Positions 11,587-23,177 of a stretch of 64,000 nt of DNA are shown here, one piece after another; position 1 is the stretch's first letter; every line of letters starts with the position of its first letter. Below the pieces are notes generated by a model. The model did no database searches. It saw only the letters and a list, made by a program, of their open reading frames with translations, and was not told the DNA's origin. A program made the translations under genes and the position numbers. Source of the DNA: Sipunculus nudus (taxonomy: Eukaryota; Annelida; Sipuncula; Golfingiida; Sipunculidae); the NCBI GenBank assembly GCA_026874595.1, contig CM049316.1:1550001-1614000 (forward strand), read 5' to 3'.

Positions 11587-12253
11587 CGTGGTTTTCCATT
11601 AATGCGTAGTCCGTATCCGTAGTCCGCATGCGTAGTCCGTATACGTAGTCCGTATACGCAGATTTCGTTTCCCATAAGTACGTATATGCGTAGTCCGTAC
11701 TCCGTATTTATAGGTGCTCGATAACTGAAGTAATTCTTTTTTTTTGCAAGCCATTTCACCATATATGTATTGTATATTTGTATATATAAGCAACAAAAGT
11801 TAAAATAATAAAATTGAAATAATAACATATTTAAAAAGATCATGATTAGTAATATTTTTAACGCGGCAGTGATGTTTACGCTTCAATCATCTAAAAAACA
11901 TGTCTGTGATAAAAAAAGGAAAACAAAATTCAGCCAGATGCAAATATGTTTGGTTTCCGGAAAACCGATGCCAGAAATGACATTCATACCAGTTGGACAT
12001 AGAGAATGGGCATACAGCACGGCCTGAATTTGAAAACCATATGCTAAACCTGAAATCGACACGATGATTGGTATGCGTAGTGCGCAAAAATCGTTCTCGG
12101 CAGCGTGCGGATACGGACCACACATACGGACTACGCATACGGACTACGCATGCGGATGAATGGAAACGGCTCAGTGAAAAAAGTCTTCAAAGCGAATTTT
12201 GCAAATACGCATACGGACTACGCATACGGACTACGAACTAATAGAAAAGCACC
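11587..12253. mobile_element. TTAA-flanked MITE with 13-bp subrepeats
   Basis: A 667-bp element bounded by direct TTAA duplications at 11,583-11,586 and 12,254-12,257. Its ends are inverted repeats of about 45 bp. The left end reads GTGGTTTTCCATTAATGCG, and the reverse complement of the right end reads GTGCTTTTCTATTAGTTCG. Both continue into tandem 13-bp units of the form cgtagtccgtat plus one base. A second inner block of the subrepeats lies at about 12,105-12,155, and another inverted copy at 11,680-11,705. There is no transposase, so it is non-autonomous. TTAA duplication points to the piggyBac-type group, but the terminal bases are not those of canonical piggyBac, so the superfamily is inference. 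Confidence 0.85.
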
Positions 12254-13041
12254 TTAAGCTTTATTTTGTTTCTACCTGTAGAACATTTCCCACTACAGGT
12301 TTTTTCAGCGTGGTTGCCTTTCAATTTCTTATTATTTTCCTTACAGTCGTACCCCTAGCTGATTGAAGTTCATGTGCACAGTATTTGTGGCCATGGCCCT
12401 CGGTAACATTCTCCTCACGCGAGATTTCGTCTATGAAGGGATAGATCTCTGTCAATCTATAGGCGCAGATCACTACTTAGAGTCGAACGCAAGCTTTATC
12501 CCCCGCAAATGAAAATTACAATAATCAAGGAAAAAAGCAAATATAAAGTACATGTATATGCTTCGACAACATCAATTCAAAGTATAACTAACAAACGGCA
12601 TTTGACCATGAAACATATTTTTATATTGATAAAGGTGCGGATATCTGTGATGCGATATTGTGTATATAAACATAAACTTGTGCACGTGCTTCAAATGATA
12701 GTTAAAGTGATACAGCTGCTGCCAGAATAGTTGAAGACATAAATGCACGATGATAGTGCAGGGACACCCGTTGTGGTCTTTTCAACATTATGAAATAGAC
12801 TTACCTGCATGAATTCGGGGAATAACCATTACTGCATGCTAAAATAAGACATTAGTTCCAAGGGATCGAGAGTGACATGTTGTTTACATTTACTGATCCC
12901 GCAAGTGAGGCGTTGACTGGGTCAATTGTCAGGTCAAACATGCTTTAGGCCGTAACTACGCGCAGGGTCAAATCATTGGCTCTATAGACATTGACCCTGT
13001 ACAGAGGCTGCCTCAGTGAAACATTTCAGATCCTGGTATTA
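12254..13041. other. Non-coding stretch, nothing recognised
   Basis: AT-rich sequence with a 73-codon open frame at 12,509-12,730 that shows no domain. No repeat recognised. Confidence 0.45.
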
Positions 13042-13257
13042 TCACCTACAGTGCTTTGTTTCAATCCTGCCAAATTGCTTTAAACATTTGATTTGATTTA
13101 TCAACCGTTTAAAATCGGTTTCCTGAAAAATACCTAAAATTATTGTTTTATCTGCACACGGTGGTAACAAAATGCCTACCTCATTTAGCCAGGGCATTAA
13201 CTGTCGATTTAATGTGACTTTTACAGGACATTTTGTAGTTTGACTGCCACAGGACAT
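13042..13257 (-). pseudogene. LINE C-terminal region fragment 2
   Basis: A 71-codon open frame that continues the previous fragment after a stop near 13,258. It contains WLNEVGILLP and a TIILGIFQETDFKRLINQI block. These match the very C-terminal part of Tx1/L1-like ORF2 proteins (a WL segment, then a LG-hydrophobic / N-hydrophobic-I segment). The upstream stop shows the original frame was longer. Confidence 0.7.
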
Positions 13258-13272
13258 CTACAAAATGATGTA

Positions 13273-13500
13273 TCATTTCTGGATCTGAAGGCAGTAATGT
13301 TGGCCTACACATGCGTATGTCACAAAGACCCAATTTATATCGCATATCCTTTGTAAGTTAAACATTGTAAGTGTAACAAAAAACTGTCTAGAAAAAGTAT
13401 CAGTGGAAGTTTTATAAATATTTTCACAAAGCTGGTTCCATTGCACATCTTCGTTCAAATTTTTCCAAAGTTTGATACGTAATTTTTCCTCACACATCAA
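13273..13500 (-). pseudogene. LINE C-terminal region fragment 1
   Basis: A 75-codon open frame containing WNQLCENIYKTSTDTFSRQF and then FNLQRICDINWVF. This pattern is typical of the conserved region downstream of RT in Tx1/L1-like elements, where a W-x-x-hydrophobic / TRnF block precedes a cysteine cluster. It lies in line with the RT core upstream on the same strand. It should be read as transposon remnant, not as a separate gene. Confidence 0.7.
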
Positions 13501-13804
13501 ACTATAAATATGAATTTATAGTGGCGGTCCTTAATGCCTGGTACATCGCAACCCGTGTTTTCATTCACTAATTGAGCAATACCAGTATTCATAGCTTTAT
13601 TAGTGCATAAGGGCCCCAACAAGTGTTTGTATTCACTTATTTGGCCAATATTCCCATGTTAAAACGTGCATATGTGACTTAATATTTGTAAATATTTTCT
13701 GGAAGTCATTTCTTGATTCGGACTATGAGCCGGATCTACACCAAAATCTAATCGATTCTACATCAGACCATTCCCGTTCATGACTGCGCGAGTTATGTTG
13801 TGAA

Positions 13805-13829
13805 CACACACACACACACACACACACAC
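13805..13829. repeat. (CA)n microsatellite
   Basis: Uninterrupted AC/CA dinucleotide run of about 25 bp inside the L1/Tx1-like LINE relic. Confidence 0.95.
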
Positions 13830-14829
13830 TAACGCGAACTGAAATGAAGGTATAACATCCTGGCGGAGGCAGTTAATTCAATTTTTGTGAACTGCTTTGA
13901 TCAAGCAATGCCAATTCAGGTACTTCAGATACTGAAATCTTCAATCACAAAATTAAAATCTCCTAACTGTTTAATGCTTCCTGTATTTGTAGCAAGGTCC
14001 CCTGCGGAATGCATTTTCATTTCACTAAGCGCTCTAGCACTAGTTCCTTTTCAAGAGGTTTGACGTTTACATACATTGCCCAAGTTTTAACACTGTGATA
14101 TAAAAGGTTGGCAGTGTTCGTGGTAAAAAACCTGATATCATTATCTGAGCGGTCAATGTTTACTCCTCCTTTTGTTTGAAAATATTAACTATCAAGATAA
14201 CTTTCCATTCGCGTGTATTTTCGTTATTTTATCTTCTATCACTCTTTTTCTAAATCCATTTAATCTATTCCTCCCTCACTATACCGCGATACAAGTATAG
14301 CACACTTTGGTTTTGGACGTTTTCCTTTCCAGATAAAATCGGCTATTATTCATTTGATTCTTGTTCTGGTGTTTCTAGCATGCTGCATACATAAAATATT
14401 TCCAGTAGCCCCAAGGTATTAACAAATTTGCGTCCACAACGTATTAATGATCGTTGTTTTCACGTATTTAATAAAATTATAAATTGATAAAAATTTTTCA
14501 ATGTTTAGTTCATAATGCAACTTCTCATTATATGTTACTTTTATACCTAGAATTTTGCTTGTATCTAGTTGAAATCCTTCCAATAAACTGATGATAATTT
14601 TGCAGTATTATTGACCTATGACCAAAACCAAGCCGCTTCTGACTTCAGTAGGCATGAAGCGCCTTCGGAAAAGAGGTTGATCCTTTCTATAAGGAATTTC
14701 GATGATTTAAGTTATTTAAGAAGAAAAAAATGAATTGTCCGGAACAATACATTATTTAATTTCTTTACCTTCTATTGTAATTCTATACAAGAGTTACTAA
14801 ATTTTCCACAGTATCAATAATTAATAGAG

Positions 14830-15230
14830 GGCCAGCTGCCCTCATACCTGGGACCTCGCTGAAGTTTGAAATAACCAGTTGAATAACCATTTTCTATTAA
14901 ACAGCTTTCTTAGTTTATGTTTAATTTTAACCCATTTTACGATACATCTTCAGGAAAACCAATTATTCATTACTTTGAAAAGAAAATTATGATTTATTGT
15001 GTCGAACGCTGCAAAGAAGTCTGCAGCAAACAATATTTTCTAATGAAAGCGGATTGATCTGAGCCAACCAGTGAAGATAAACAAGATGATTTAATTCTTG
15101 ATGCTTTTACTTTCCCAGTTAGTCTGACATCAGTATATAACAGACTAATTGGTCTTCATCCATTTAGAAACCGGTAATCGTTTCCTGTTTTTTTTATAAA
15201 TCTTATATCGCCTGTCTTTAGCTCAAAGGT
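14830..15230 (-). pseudogene. L1/Tx1-like reverse transcriptase core, broken
   Basis: This holds the fingers and first palm segment of RT on the minus strand: RPISLL, then a SSLVGSDQSAFIR block, then DFFAAFDTINHNFLF. The FAAFDTINH motif carries the first catalytic aspartate. A NWLFNWLF / FKLQRG segment follows near 14,890-14,855. The region normally carrying RQGCPLS is frameshifted beyond direct reading, and I could not find an intact YADD box. The element is therefore dead. Confidence 0.75.
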
Positions 15231-15420
15231 AAATTACAGGTCAAATAACTATCCTGCATCGCATGGAATAAATCCTCACTGATTAGGTTAAAAAATGCAG
15301 AGAATTATTTTGGTAAAACATCGTTGACCGGGCTTTAAGAAATCAGCATTGTTTTGATGAATTTTGTATTCCATTTAATTTTATGACTTCTCTTAAAGTT
15401 TCCTTTTCTATTCCGAACAG

Positions 15421-16117
15421 AAAAGGCAGTGTTAATTTCCGTTAAAAATCTGTATATTCTCAACGGTTGTCTAATAAGTCGCAAACCTTCCAAATCGAAA
15501 CAAACTTTGGACGGAACTAATCCTGGATTTTTATGGCACTTACAAAAATAAGAAAATGTTACCTGACACCAAGACAGGTAACACCCAATATACTTGTAAT
15601 AAAATAAAACGATGCAACATCGCTCCGGATTTTTACAAAATATGATAAAAAGGTTAATGTGACAAATGGAAATTCCTTGTAATATTAATATATTTCGTAT
15701 AGCATGAATAATAAAGGAGTTTTATGAAAAATATGTCCCTTTAGGATAAACATTTTGCGATAAAAAATGGTCTAAGCCAATTTTCTGCTTCTTTCCGAGT
15801 TCTTCTTAAAATATAATAGCTGACGGTACCCTGGGGCACACAACTTCTAAGCCTGATGAACATAACCTCTGAACTGTAAAACTATCAATTTAATTGTTTA
15901 AGATTTACTTTTTAATTTATTATTATCACAGCGATTTCCAGAGTATGGGAGCAGGTTAAATACATGTATCTTCTTAAGTCTTTAGTCTTATTTTCAACGA
16001 AATTGTCGAAACTTGTTTCAAACATTCAATTTTTTAAAGATGCAACTCTGTTGGGATATTTCAAGTTTGGATTTATTTATCCATTCTTATCCATTCTGTT
16101 GCATTGCTGAAAAAAAG
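15421..16117. other. Non-coding stretch, nothing recognised
   Basis: AT-rich sequence. It may include eroded 5' parts of the LINE at 13.0-15.4 kb, but no motif could be read. Confidence 0.45.
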
Positions 16118-18259
16118 TATGAACACATAATGAATAAAAGCCTGTTTACCTACAAAAAATATGAACAACTGTGAATAAAACCCAGTTTACCTTTAAAAAA
16201 ATGAACACTTGATAAATAAAAACCTGTTTACCTACAAAAAAAAATTATGAACAACTGTGAATAAAACCCAATTTACCTTTAAAAAATGAACACTCGATAA
16301 TTAAAAGCCTGTTTACCTACAAAAAAATATGAACAACTGTGAATAAAACCCAGTTTACCTTTAAAAAATGAACACATGATAAATAAAAGCCTGTTAACCT
16401 ACAAAAAGATATGAACAACTGGGAATAAAACCCAGTTTATCTACATAAAATATGAACACATGATAAATAAAAGCCTGTTAACCTACAAAAAAATATGAAC
16501 AACTGTGAATAAAACCCAGTTTACCTACAGAAAATATGAACACATGATAAATAAAAGCCTGTTTACCTACAAAAATATATGAACAACTGTGAATAAAACC
16601 CAGTTTATCTTTAAAAAAATCAATACTCGATAATTAAAAGCCTGTTTACCTACAAAAAAATATAAACAACTGTGAATAAAACCCAGTTTACCTTTAAAAA
16701 ATGAACACTTGATAATAAAAGCCTGTTTACCTACAAAAAAAATATGAACAACTGTGAATAAAACCCAGTTTACCTTTAAAAAAATGAACACTTGATAATT
16801 AAAAGCCTGTTTACCTACAAAAAAATATGAACAACTGTGAATTAAACCCAGTTTATCTACAGAAAATATGAACACATGATAAATAAAAGCCTGTAAACCT
16901 ACAAAAAAATATGAACAACTGTGAATAAAACCCAGTTTACCTACAGAAAATATGAACACATGATAAATAAAAGCCTGTTCACCTACAAAAAAATATGAAC
17001 AACTTTGAATATAACCTAGTTTACCTTTAAAAAATGAACACTCGATAATTAAAAGCCTGTTTACCTACAAAAAAATTTGAACAACTGTGAATAAAACCCA
17101 GTTTTCCTTTAAAAAATGAACACATGATAATAAAAGCCTGTTAACCTACAAAAAAATATGAACAACTTTGAATATAACCTAGTTTACCTTTAAAAAATGA
17201 ACACTCGATAATTAAAAGCCTGTTTACCTACAAAAAAATATGAACAACTGTGAATAAAACCCAGTTTTCCTTTAAAAAATGAACACATGATAATAAAAGC
17301 CTGTTAACCTACAAAAAAATATGAACAACTGTGAATAAAACCCAGTTTACCTACAGAAAATATGAACACATAATAAATAAAAGCCTGTTTACCTACAAAA
17401 AAATATGAACAACTGTGAATAAAACCCAGTTTATTTACAGAAAATATGAACACATGATAAATAAAAGCCTGTTAACCTACAAAAAAATATGAACAACTGT
17501 GAATAAAACCCAATTTACCTACAGAAAATATGAACACATGATAAATAAAAGCCTGTTTACCTACAAAGAAATATGAACAACTGTGAATAAAACCCAGTTT
17601 ACCTACAGAAAATATGAACACATGATAAATAAAAGCCTGTTTACCTACAAAAAAATATGAACAACTGTGAATAAAACCTAGTTTACCTTTAAAAAAATGA
17701 ACACTCGATAATTAAAAGCCTGTTTACCTACAAAAAATATGAACAACTGTGAATAAAACCCAGTTTACCTTTAAAAAATGAACACATGATAAATAAAAGC
17801 CTGTTAACCTACAAAAAAATATGAACAACTGTGAATAAAACCAAGTTTACCTTAAAAAAATGAACACTCGATAATTAAAAGCCTGTTTACCTACAAAAAA
17901 ATATGAACAACTGTGAATAAAATCCAGTTTACCTTTAAAAAATGAACACATGATAAATAAAAGCCTGTTAACCTACAAAAAAATATGAACAACTGTGAAT
18001 AAAACCCAGTGTACCTACATAAAATATGAACACATGATAAATAAAAGCCTGTTAACCTACAAAAAATATGAACAACTGTGAATAAAACTCAGTTAACCTA
18101 CAGAAAATATGAACACATGATAAATAAAAGCCTGTTTACCTACAAAAAAATATGAACAACTGTGAATAAAACCTAGTTTACCTTTGAAAAAATGAACACT
18201 TGATAATTGAAAGCCTGTTTACCTTAAAAAAATATGAACAACTGTGAATAAAACCCAGC
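16118..18259. repeat. ~80-bp dimeric satellite array, about 27 dimers
   Basis: Two related ~40-bp monomers alternate. Monomer A carries gaacaactgtgaataaaacc and cagtttacctttaaaaa. Monomer B carries gaacacatgataaataaaag and cctgtttacctacaaaaaa. They share the gaacA..tgA.aataaaa..c..gtttacct backbone, so an ancestral ~40-bp unit was duplicated, diverged and then amplified as a dimer. Variant forms (tttaaaaa against tacagaaaa ends, cttgataatt against catgataaat) are interspersed along the array. The 130-codon open frame on the minus strand near 16,567-16,959 is a by-product. Confidence 0.95.
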
Positions 18260-18660
18260 AGCGGTGCTTCTAACATATACATTTGAATAAGGAAAAGACA
18301 TTTTAAATGCTAATTGATTTATGAGTAAGTCTGTCTTATTTTACGCGCTATGCTGACACACTGCAGCCAATTTGGACATATAAAAAATATATGCACCAAT
18401 TAATGCTTACTGGAGCATGAATTGCTATTGTATACTTTTATCATTCCATTACTATCTGATGTGCTTCTTTGAATAAATTCGCACTGAAAACATGGGGTTG
18501 TCAAATCGACAACTTTAGGGTTGTCAAATGGGTGTACCTAACACAACAACCCAGGTTGTCAAAATATCAATTTGATAGCCCTCTGGGGTTGTGAAAAGGG
18601 TTGTCAAATGTTTTCTGTGACAACCTATGGGCTGTCATGGACCAGTCAAGTTCATCCGTA
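18260..18660. other. Short ggGGTTGTCAAAT motif cluster
   Basis: GGGTTGTCAAAT or close variants recur at about 18,495, 18,519, 18,554 and 18,599, irregularly spaced. An inverted acaacaaccc lies near 18,543. It looks like a small degenerate repeat. No gene seen. Confidence 0.45.
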
Positions 18661-18663
18661 TTC

Positions 18664-18715
18664 ACTCTCTCTCTCTCTATCGCTCTCCTTCTCTCTCTCT
18701 CTCTCTCTCTCTCTT

Positions 18716-18747
<32 letters not shown>

Positions 18748-18780
18748 CATGTATATATATGATAATAATAATAATAATAA
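18664..18780. repeat. Compound (CT)n-(TA)n-(ATA)n microsatellite
   Basis: CT repeats from about 18,664 to 18,714 run directly into TA repeats to about 18,740, then interrupted TA/TG and an ATA trinucleotide run at about 18,762-18,780. Confidence 0.95.
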
Positions 18781-18915
18781 CAGACATTTTCAAGTAGAAC
18801 GTTTATTTATTAAAACCAAGTTGTCGTGTAACGTGTGATACGTGTATTTGTCTGCAACAGTTTTACGACTGATTATTCCTTACAATGTGGACAGGCTTCT
18901 GTCTCAGTGTGTTTC

Positions 18916-18951
18916 AGTAAATAGTAAATAGTAAATAATAAATAGTAAATG
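18916..18951. repeat. Short agtaaat tandem repeat
   Basis: Four to five copies of a 7-8 bp agtaaat(a) unit. Confidence 0.8.
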
Positions 18952-20985
18952 TGTAGCTTCGTTTTATCGTCATCCACCCCGGCTTCCTCTCTGGCAAGTA
19001 GTTAACCACTCCAAGGTTGGGTTCACGGCTACCCTACTGGCGATCATATAGCTTTCTCTTCATTTTCTGCTTCTGTACTTGAACAATAGACTTGCCCTGG
19101 TCCTTCCGTCTACTCGAGGTTGCAAATTTGTAACGAAGATGTTTTGTCCAGAGTATCTGAAAATACAAAATAAAATATAACATTCCGTGTTACAAATTAT
19201 ATGACAGAGTTGTGTGCCACCATACCAAATTGTTGGAGGGGGACATATTGAGATATTACCATTATATACTATAAATACTGCCAGATCTCTCTTGTCCAGC
19301 ACATTTACAAGCTCTAGGTTTTCCTGGAAAATCTGTCTCTAGGTTTTTTATTTGGAGACTGTAATGTGCGTCTGATCAAAATTTGCTTTTGCCTGTATAC
19401 GGCCAAGGTGTCTTCTTTATTTAACAAAAAAAAAAATGCATTTTTTTCCCGTACACTGTAAGCGTTCCCAGACGGTTGCCGTATGTATGATTTCATTTGA
19501 TATCAAGCTCTTACTTTTATTTTATTTTGAAAGTGTAATAATATCAAGTGTTTAAAGCGAAGAAAATGTTAAACCCACGTTAAATCCCGAATCCACTTTG
19601 TGTCAGCGCAATTTCGACCGTATGAATATCTAAAGCTCTGGCTTCATGATATGAACAGAGAGTTTTAATGAAATGTTTTACATTCTGAATAAAGCACTTA
19701 TTTGGAGTCAAATATTTCCCACAAGCCAGTCTTGACTTGTTTAAGTTAATCAGCGTACAGAGCTCATCGGCCCTGGTACTCACCCTCATTCATATGGAAG
19801 GGTAACTCCCAGACAAACCTTCATATCATTTTTTTTTTAGAATGACATAACGGTACACACCGAAATCATGCATTTTGCCAGTGTACCGAGTACCTTCATA
19901 ACATGTCCCGCCATATAATCAATATAATATTAAAGGACCAGGATTACCGCGTGTTACCTTGGTGACGACATTACTCCACTTTATAACACTGATACTCTAA
20001 TCAGTCTGAAGACGCATCCAGCCCTGATTGACAAGCTGACAGCCAGTACCTGATAGACTGACTGACAGCCAGAACAACCATCTCCAGATACGCTGAGGTA
20101 AGTTGGTCACAATCTGATTCACCTACATTTCATTTCTTTCAGGGCCGGCGTGAAAGCAAAGCTACCCTCGGATAGAGACCTAACAGGGGTCCTGTCCTGA
20201 TCTTTAGTTAGGAATTTCGGTGCAACTTTTTTTGTTTCAATTTATCGGCTACGGAACGCCGGTGTCCAAAATGTAGATGGGCGCACAGTTTGTGAGCGAC
20301 ACATATATATGGTTGAACATGTTATTTTCCACAGGATTTGTTTAGTCAGTTTGGCTAATAGAGAAGCTCGGCTGCATAAAAAAAAACAACACAAACAGGT
20401 TTGAAACAAAACAATGACAGAACACACCTGCATACAGTTTCCTAACCAAAAGCTTGTATATATACACAAACAAACACAATCACATGAGAACACAGTAACA
20501 TTGAACATGTAAATTCATATACATGAAGAGAAAATGTTTTAGTTTAAATACTTGGTAAGTCTTATCGATAAAAATAATTTGAGATAACTTTTTTCATTAA
20601 TCTTTAATTTCAGATCACTGTCTCTATACAACTGAAACGCTGTTAAACTTATTTTGTCACTTCGCGTTACAGGTTTTATATTAATATACATCCCAATTTC
20701 AATGTCTTCTTTGTCAAATTAGTTCTTAACATACGAGTAGAGATCATGCCTTTGTTTATTATACAGACGGCACTTGACACCTACTTCGCCTCGTAACTTC
20801 GTGTGTCCTCCCTATTGTAAACAGATGCTGAATAATTGATGCAAAACCTAACATAAATCTTATACGCTTTATTTCATCCATCCTTAATATGTTTATTAAA
20901 TTATTGATTTGGATTATAAGTTGTTTTTTCTTCACAAGGCTTTTTTGAATATCGACATTTTTGGTGTTTATTTAAACATCCCGCC
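18952..20985. other. Non-coding stretch, nothing recognised
   Basis: Several 60-90 codon open frames on the minus strand (for example 19,060-19,302, 19,580-19,789 and 20,242-20,508) show no domain, no repeat register and no consistent splice context. I do not support any as a gene. Confidence 0.45.
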
Positions 20986-21024
20986 GCATATCCCGATATT
21001 TATAATATAAATATCGGGATATGC
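20986..21024. repeat. Perfect 19-bp inverted repeat, one-base centre
   Basis: GCATATCCCGATATTTATA is followed by one A and then its exact reverse complement. The 39-bp near-palindrome would extrude a cruciform or fold as a hairpin. Confidence 0.95.
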
Positions 21025-23152
21025 GTCTCAACCACTTCAATTATAAGTTGTGCAACTTTCAGTTTAAGGAATAATGAACTATGCCAGCCGAGGTCAGTTT
21101 AAAATTTGGGACAGCCAGCTTTACGTTATGCGCCGTGGCTACGTGGCCGTGGTTACGTAATGCGTAATGGCTTGAATAGAGATTCTACTTTTATGAAAAA
21201 AAGACATTCTGACTTTATGTCCACTCTACAAATACAGATTTTTATAAGGAGGGATTAACGGGTCCGTTCTGCATATGTCGTCTCCTAGGAGTCAATTAAT
21301 TGCCTGAGGGGCTTGAACAGAGAGCTCAATAAAATAATTATAAATGCAGTAAAAATGCAGGAAAGGGAGGGTTTGATAAGAAAGACGACATTCTTTTAAA
21401 TGTCAAGATTGGGGGGGGGGGGGGGAGGGGGATAGAGTATGCTATACCCCCTCATGGTTTAAAAAAGTGCGTGTGTGTGTGGTTGTATGTGTATGTGTGA
21501 GTATAATTGTGGCTTGTTTTCATCCTTGTTTTCACGGACGCATATACCTTTTTATATTATGTCAAGTCAATTATTGATGCGTTTGAGACACTATAGCTAT
21601 GAAATATTCAACAGTTACTGTAGGTTTGGTCTTATTTATTATTAAAGTTAATTACCACACATGGTTTATGTCCTTTGAAACTAAACAAAATGTTTCACGG
21701 TTGCTTCGATCTGTTAGATGGGAAATAATGCAGACTGATCTATGTAAACCGTGAGATTTTTATGTAAAAAAATGAATAGATTTTCACAGAATCACAGCAG
21801 TCATCAATACAGCTTACACTGTAGATCTAAAACGTATCTGATGCTGCTACAGAATGTATAATCTGACGCACGCGAATCTGTTGCAATGGCGACATTAGCA
21901 CGTGGTGATCTATAAGTTTATTATCATATGCTTATTATATTCCTGTAAATATACCTAATTATGTAAAGTTTCAGTTTATTTTGTCGTTTTGTAAAAACTG
22001 TCTTTATTGGTTGTGTAAAAAGCATGAGAAGCATGTACCTTAGTGCGGAGAACGTCTTGTTGAGTATCCCTTGCCTGTTTTGGGGATAAAGTGATACCTG
22101 CTTCATAATGAATGATTATAAATTTAACTGTTTTCTCTTTCAATGCACAATTATAAATTAAGCCTAGTCTGTCTTCTGTGTTAAGGTTTCTTCTACGTGA
22201 TAATATGACGGAAATACAAAATTTTAATTAAAATTATAATATTAATATTGCTCTCGTCATTTTCATAAATGAGTCATTTTCATTTTCATGTAATCTTGAC
22301 AACGCCATCTTTTTACCCCAGTGTAACTTGACATATAAAATATATTCATTATGATATACGAGGCTTTAATAAAAAAAAACAACAACAAAACGACCCAGTG
22401 TATCCCTCTCTTAAAGTCCATTCTCTATTAAGCCTACCATAGGTTAGAAAGTTTGAGATAAAAACTGAACAAACCAAGAGTTGGTTAACTCACTAAAACT
22501 GAATAGGTACAAAATAGCCCGATAACCTTTTAGTATACCGCCTCTAAAAATCCTCCCGGAGTCCTTGTGCGCCGTACATAAAAAGGCAGCCTCCCTTTGA
22601 ATGCTCTCTTATATTGTTAGATGACTGAGCAATTGGCTGTGGACGCCGCGGGGTCCTCTACAGGTATACAGACACGTATCGTCTGCATAATCTACTTTTA
22701 TTCTATATTTGACAATGAAGGTCATTCTTATCTTAATTCTATATTTGAAAGTGAAGGTAATTCTTATAGATCAAAACAGGGCCAGGGCCTTAAATTGGCT
22801 TCGTGTGACACCTTGTAATGTACTAAAGGCCAGTCTATTACTACAATTCTCACTCTCTGTATTTCATCATGATCATATAATATGTAAGGTGCAGGTGTTT
22901 AAGTTAATTAGGACTTTGTGTATTCAAATGTCAGAGCTGAGTTGAAAGGTATTTACATAATGACTGTAATTGCTTAGCCTTGATTACATGGCAACTGTAT
23001 TCAGTCTAATTGTACTTTCATTCAGCTCTTGTGCACACCTTTTTTAATTGCATCTGTGGTGACACGTCAGGGAAATCTCTGATTGGTCTACTAATGGTGT
23101 ATGAATCTTGCTGGAGAGATGCTATGTGTTCAGAGGCAGTTAAACACTAGGG
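21025..23152. other. Non-coding stretch with G15 run
   Basis: It contains a run of 15 G at 21,411-21,425 followed by A and G5, and a short GT-rich stretch near 21,470-21,500. A small local duplication near 22,702-22,760 repeats ttctatatttgacaatgaagg in altered form. No gene supported. Confidence 0.5.
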
Positions 23153-23177
23153 GCCAAGCCCTGAGCATGGGCTTGGC
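23153..23177. repeat. Perfect 9-bp hairpin
   Basis: GCCAAGCCC, a 7-base loop tgagcat, then GGGCTTGGC. An AATAAAG motif follows about 30 bp downstream. There is no coding frame to associate it with, so a role is unknown. Confidence 0.85.

Larger units (their letters stand above)
13042..15420 (-). mobile_element. L1/Tx1-like LINE relic
   Basis: On the minus strand, RT motifs and a conserved C-terminal region appear in the order expected of an L1/Tx1-type LINE. RPISLLYTDV is near 15,155-15,125, a LVGSDQSAFIRK block near 15,085-15,050, and DFFAAFDTINHNFLF at 15,021-14,977. NTLGLLEIFYVCSMLET follows near 14,425-14,375, and then the C-terminal fragments at 13,500-13,042. A (CA)n run at 13,805-13,829 lies inside it. 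The stretch between the QSAFIRK block and DFFAAFD is shorter than usual, suggesting an internal deletion. Clade assignment is by motif recognition only. Confidence 0.8.

Noticed and set aside
11583-12138. Minus-strand frames rich in YGLRIRTTH as a gene
   Set aside because: They are translations of the 13-bp subrepeats of the TTAA-flanked MITE.
16567-16959. 130-codon hydrophobic minus-strand frame as a membrane protein
   Set aside because: It is the translation of the dimeric satellite, not conserved across neighbouring units.
18572-18838. 88-codon frame with LSLSLS and YIYIYI runs
   Set aside because: Translation of the CT/TA compound microsatellite. The same applies to frames at 51,724-51,935, 58,381-58,707 and 59,138-59,332.
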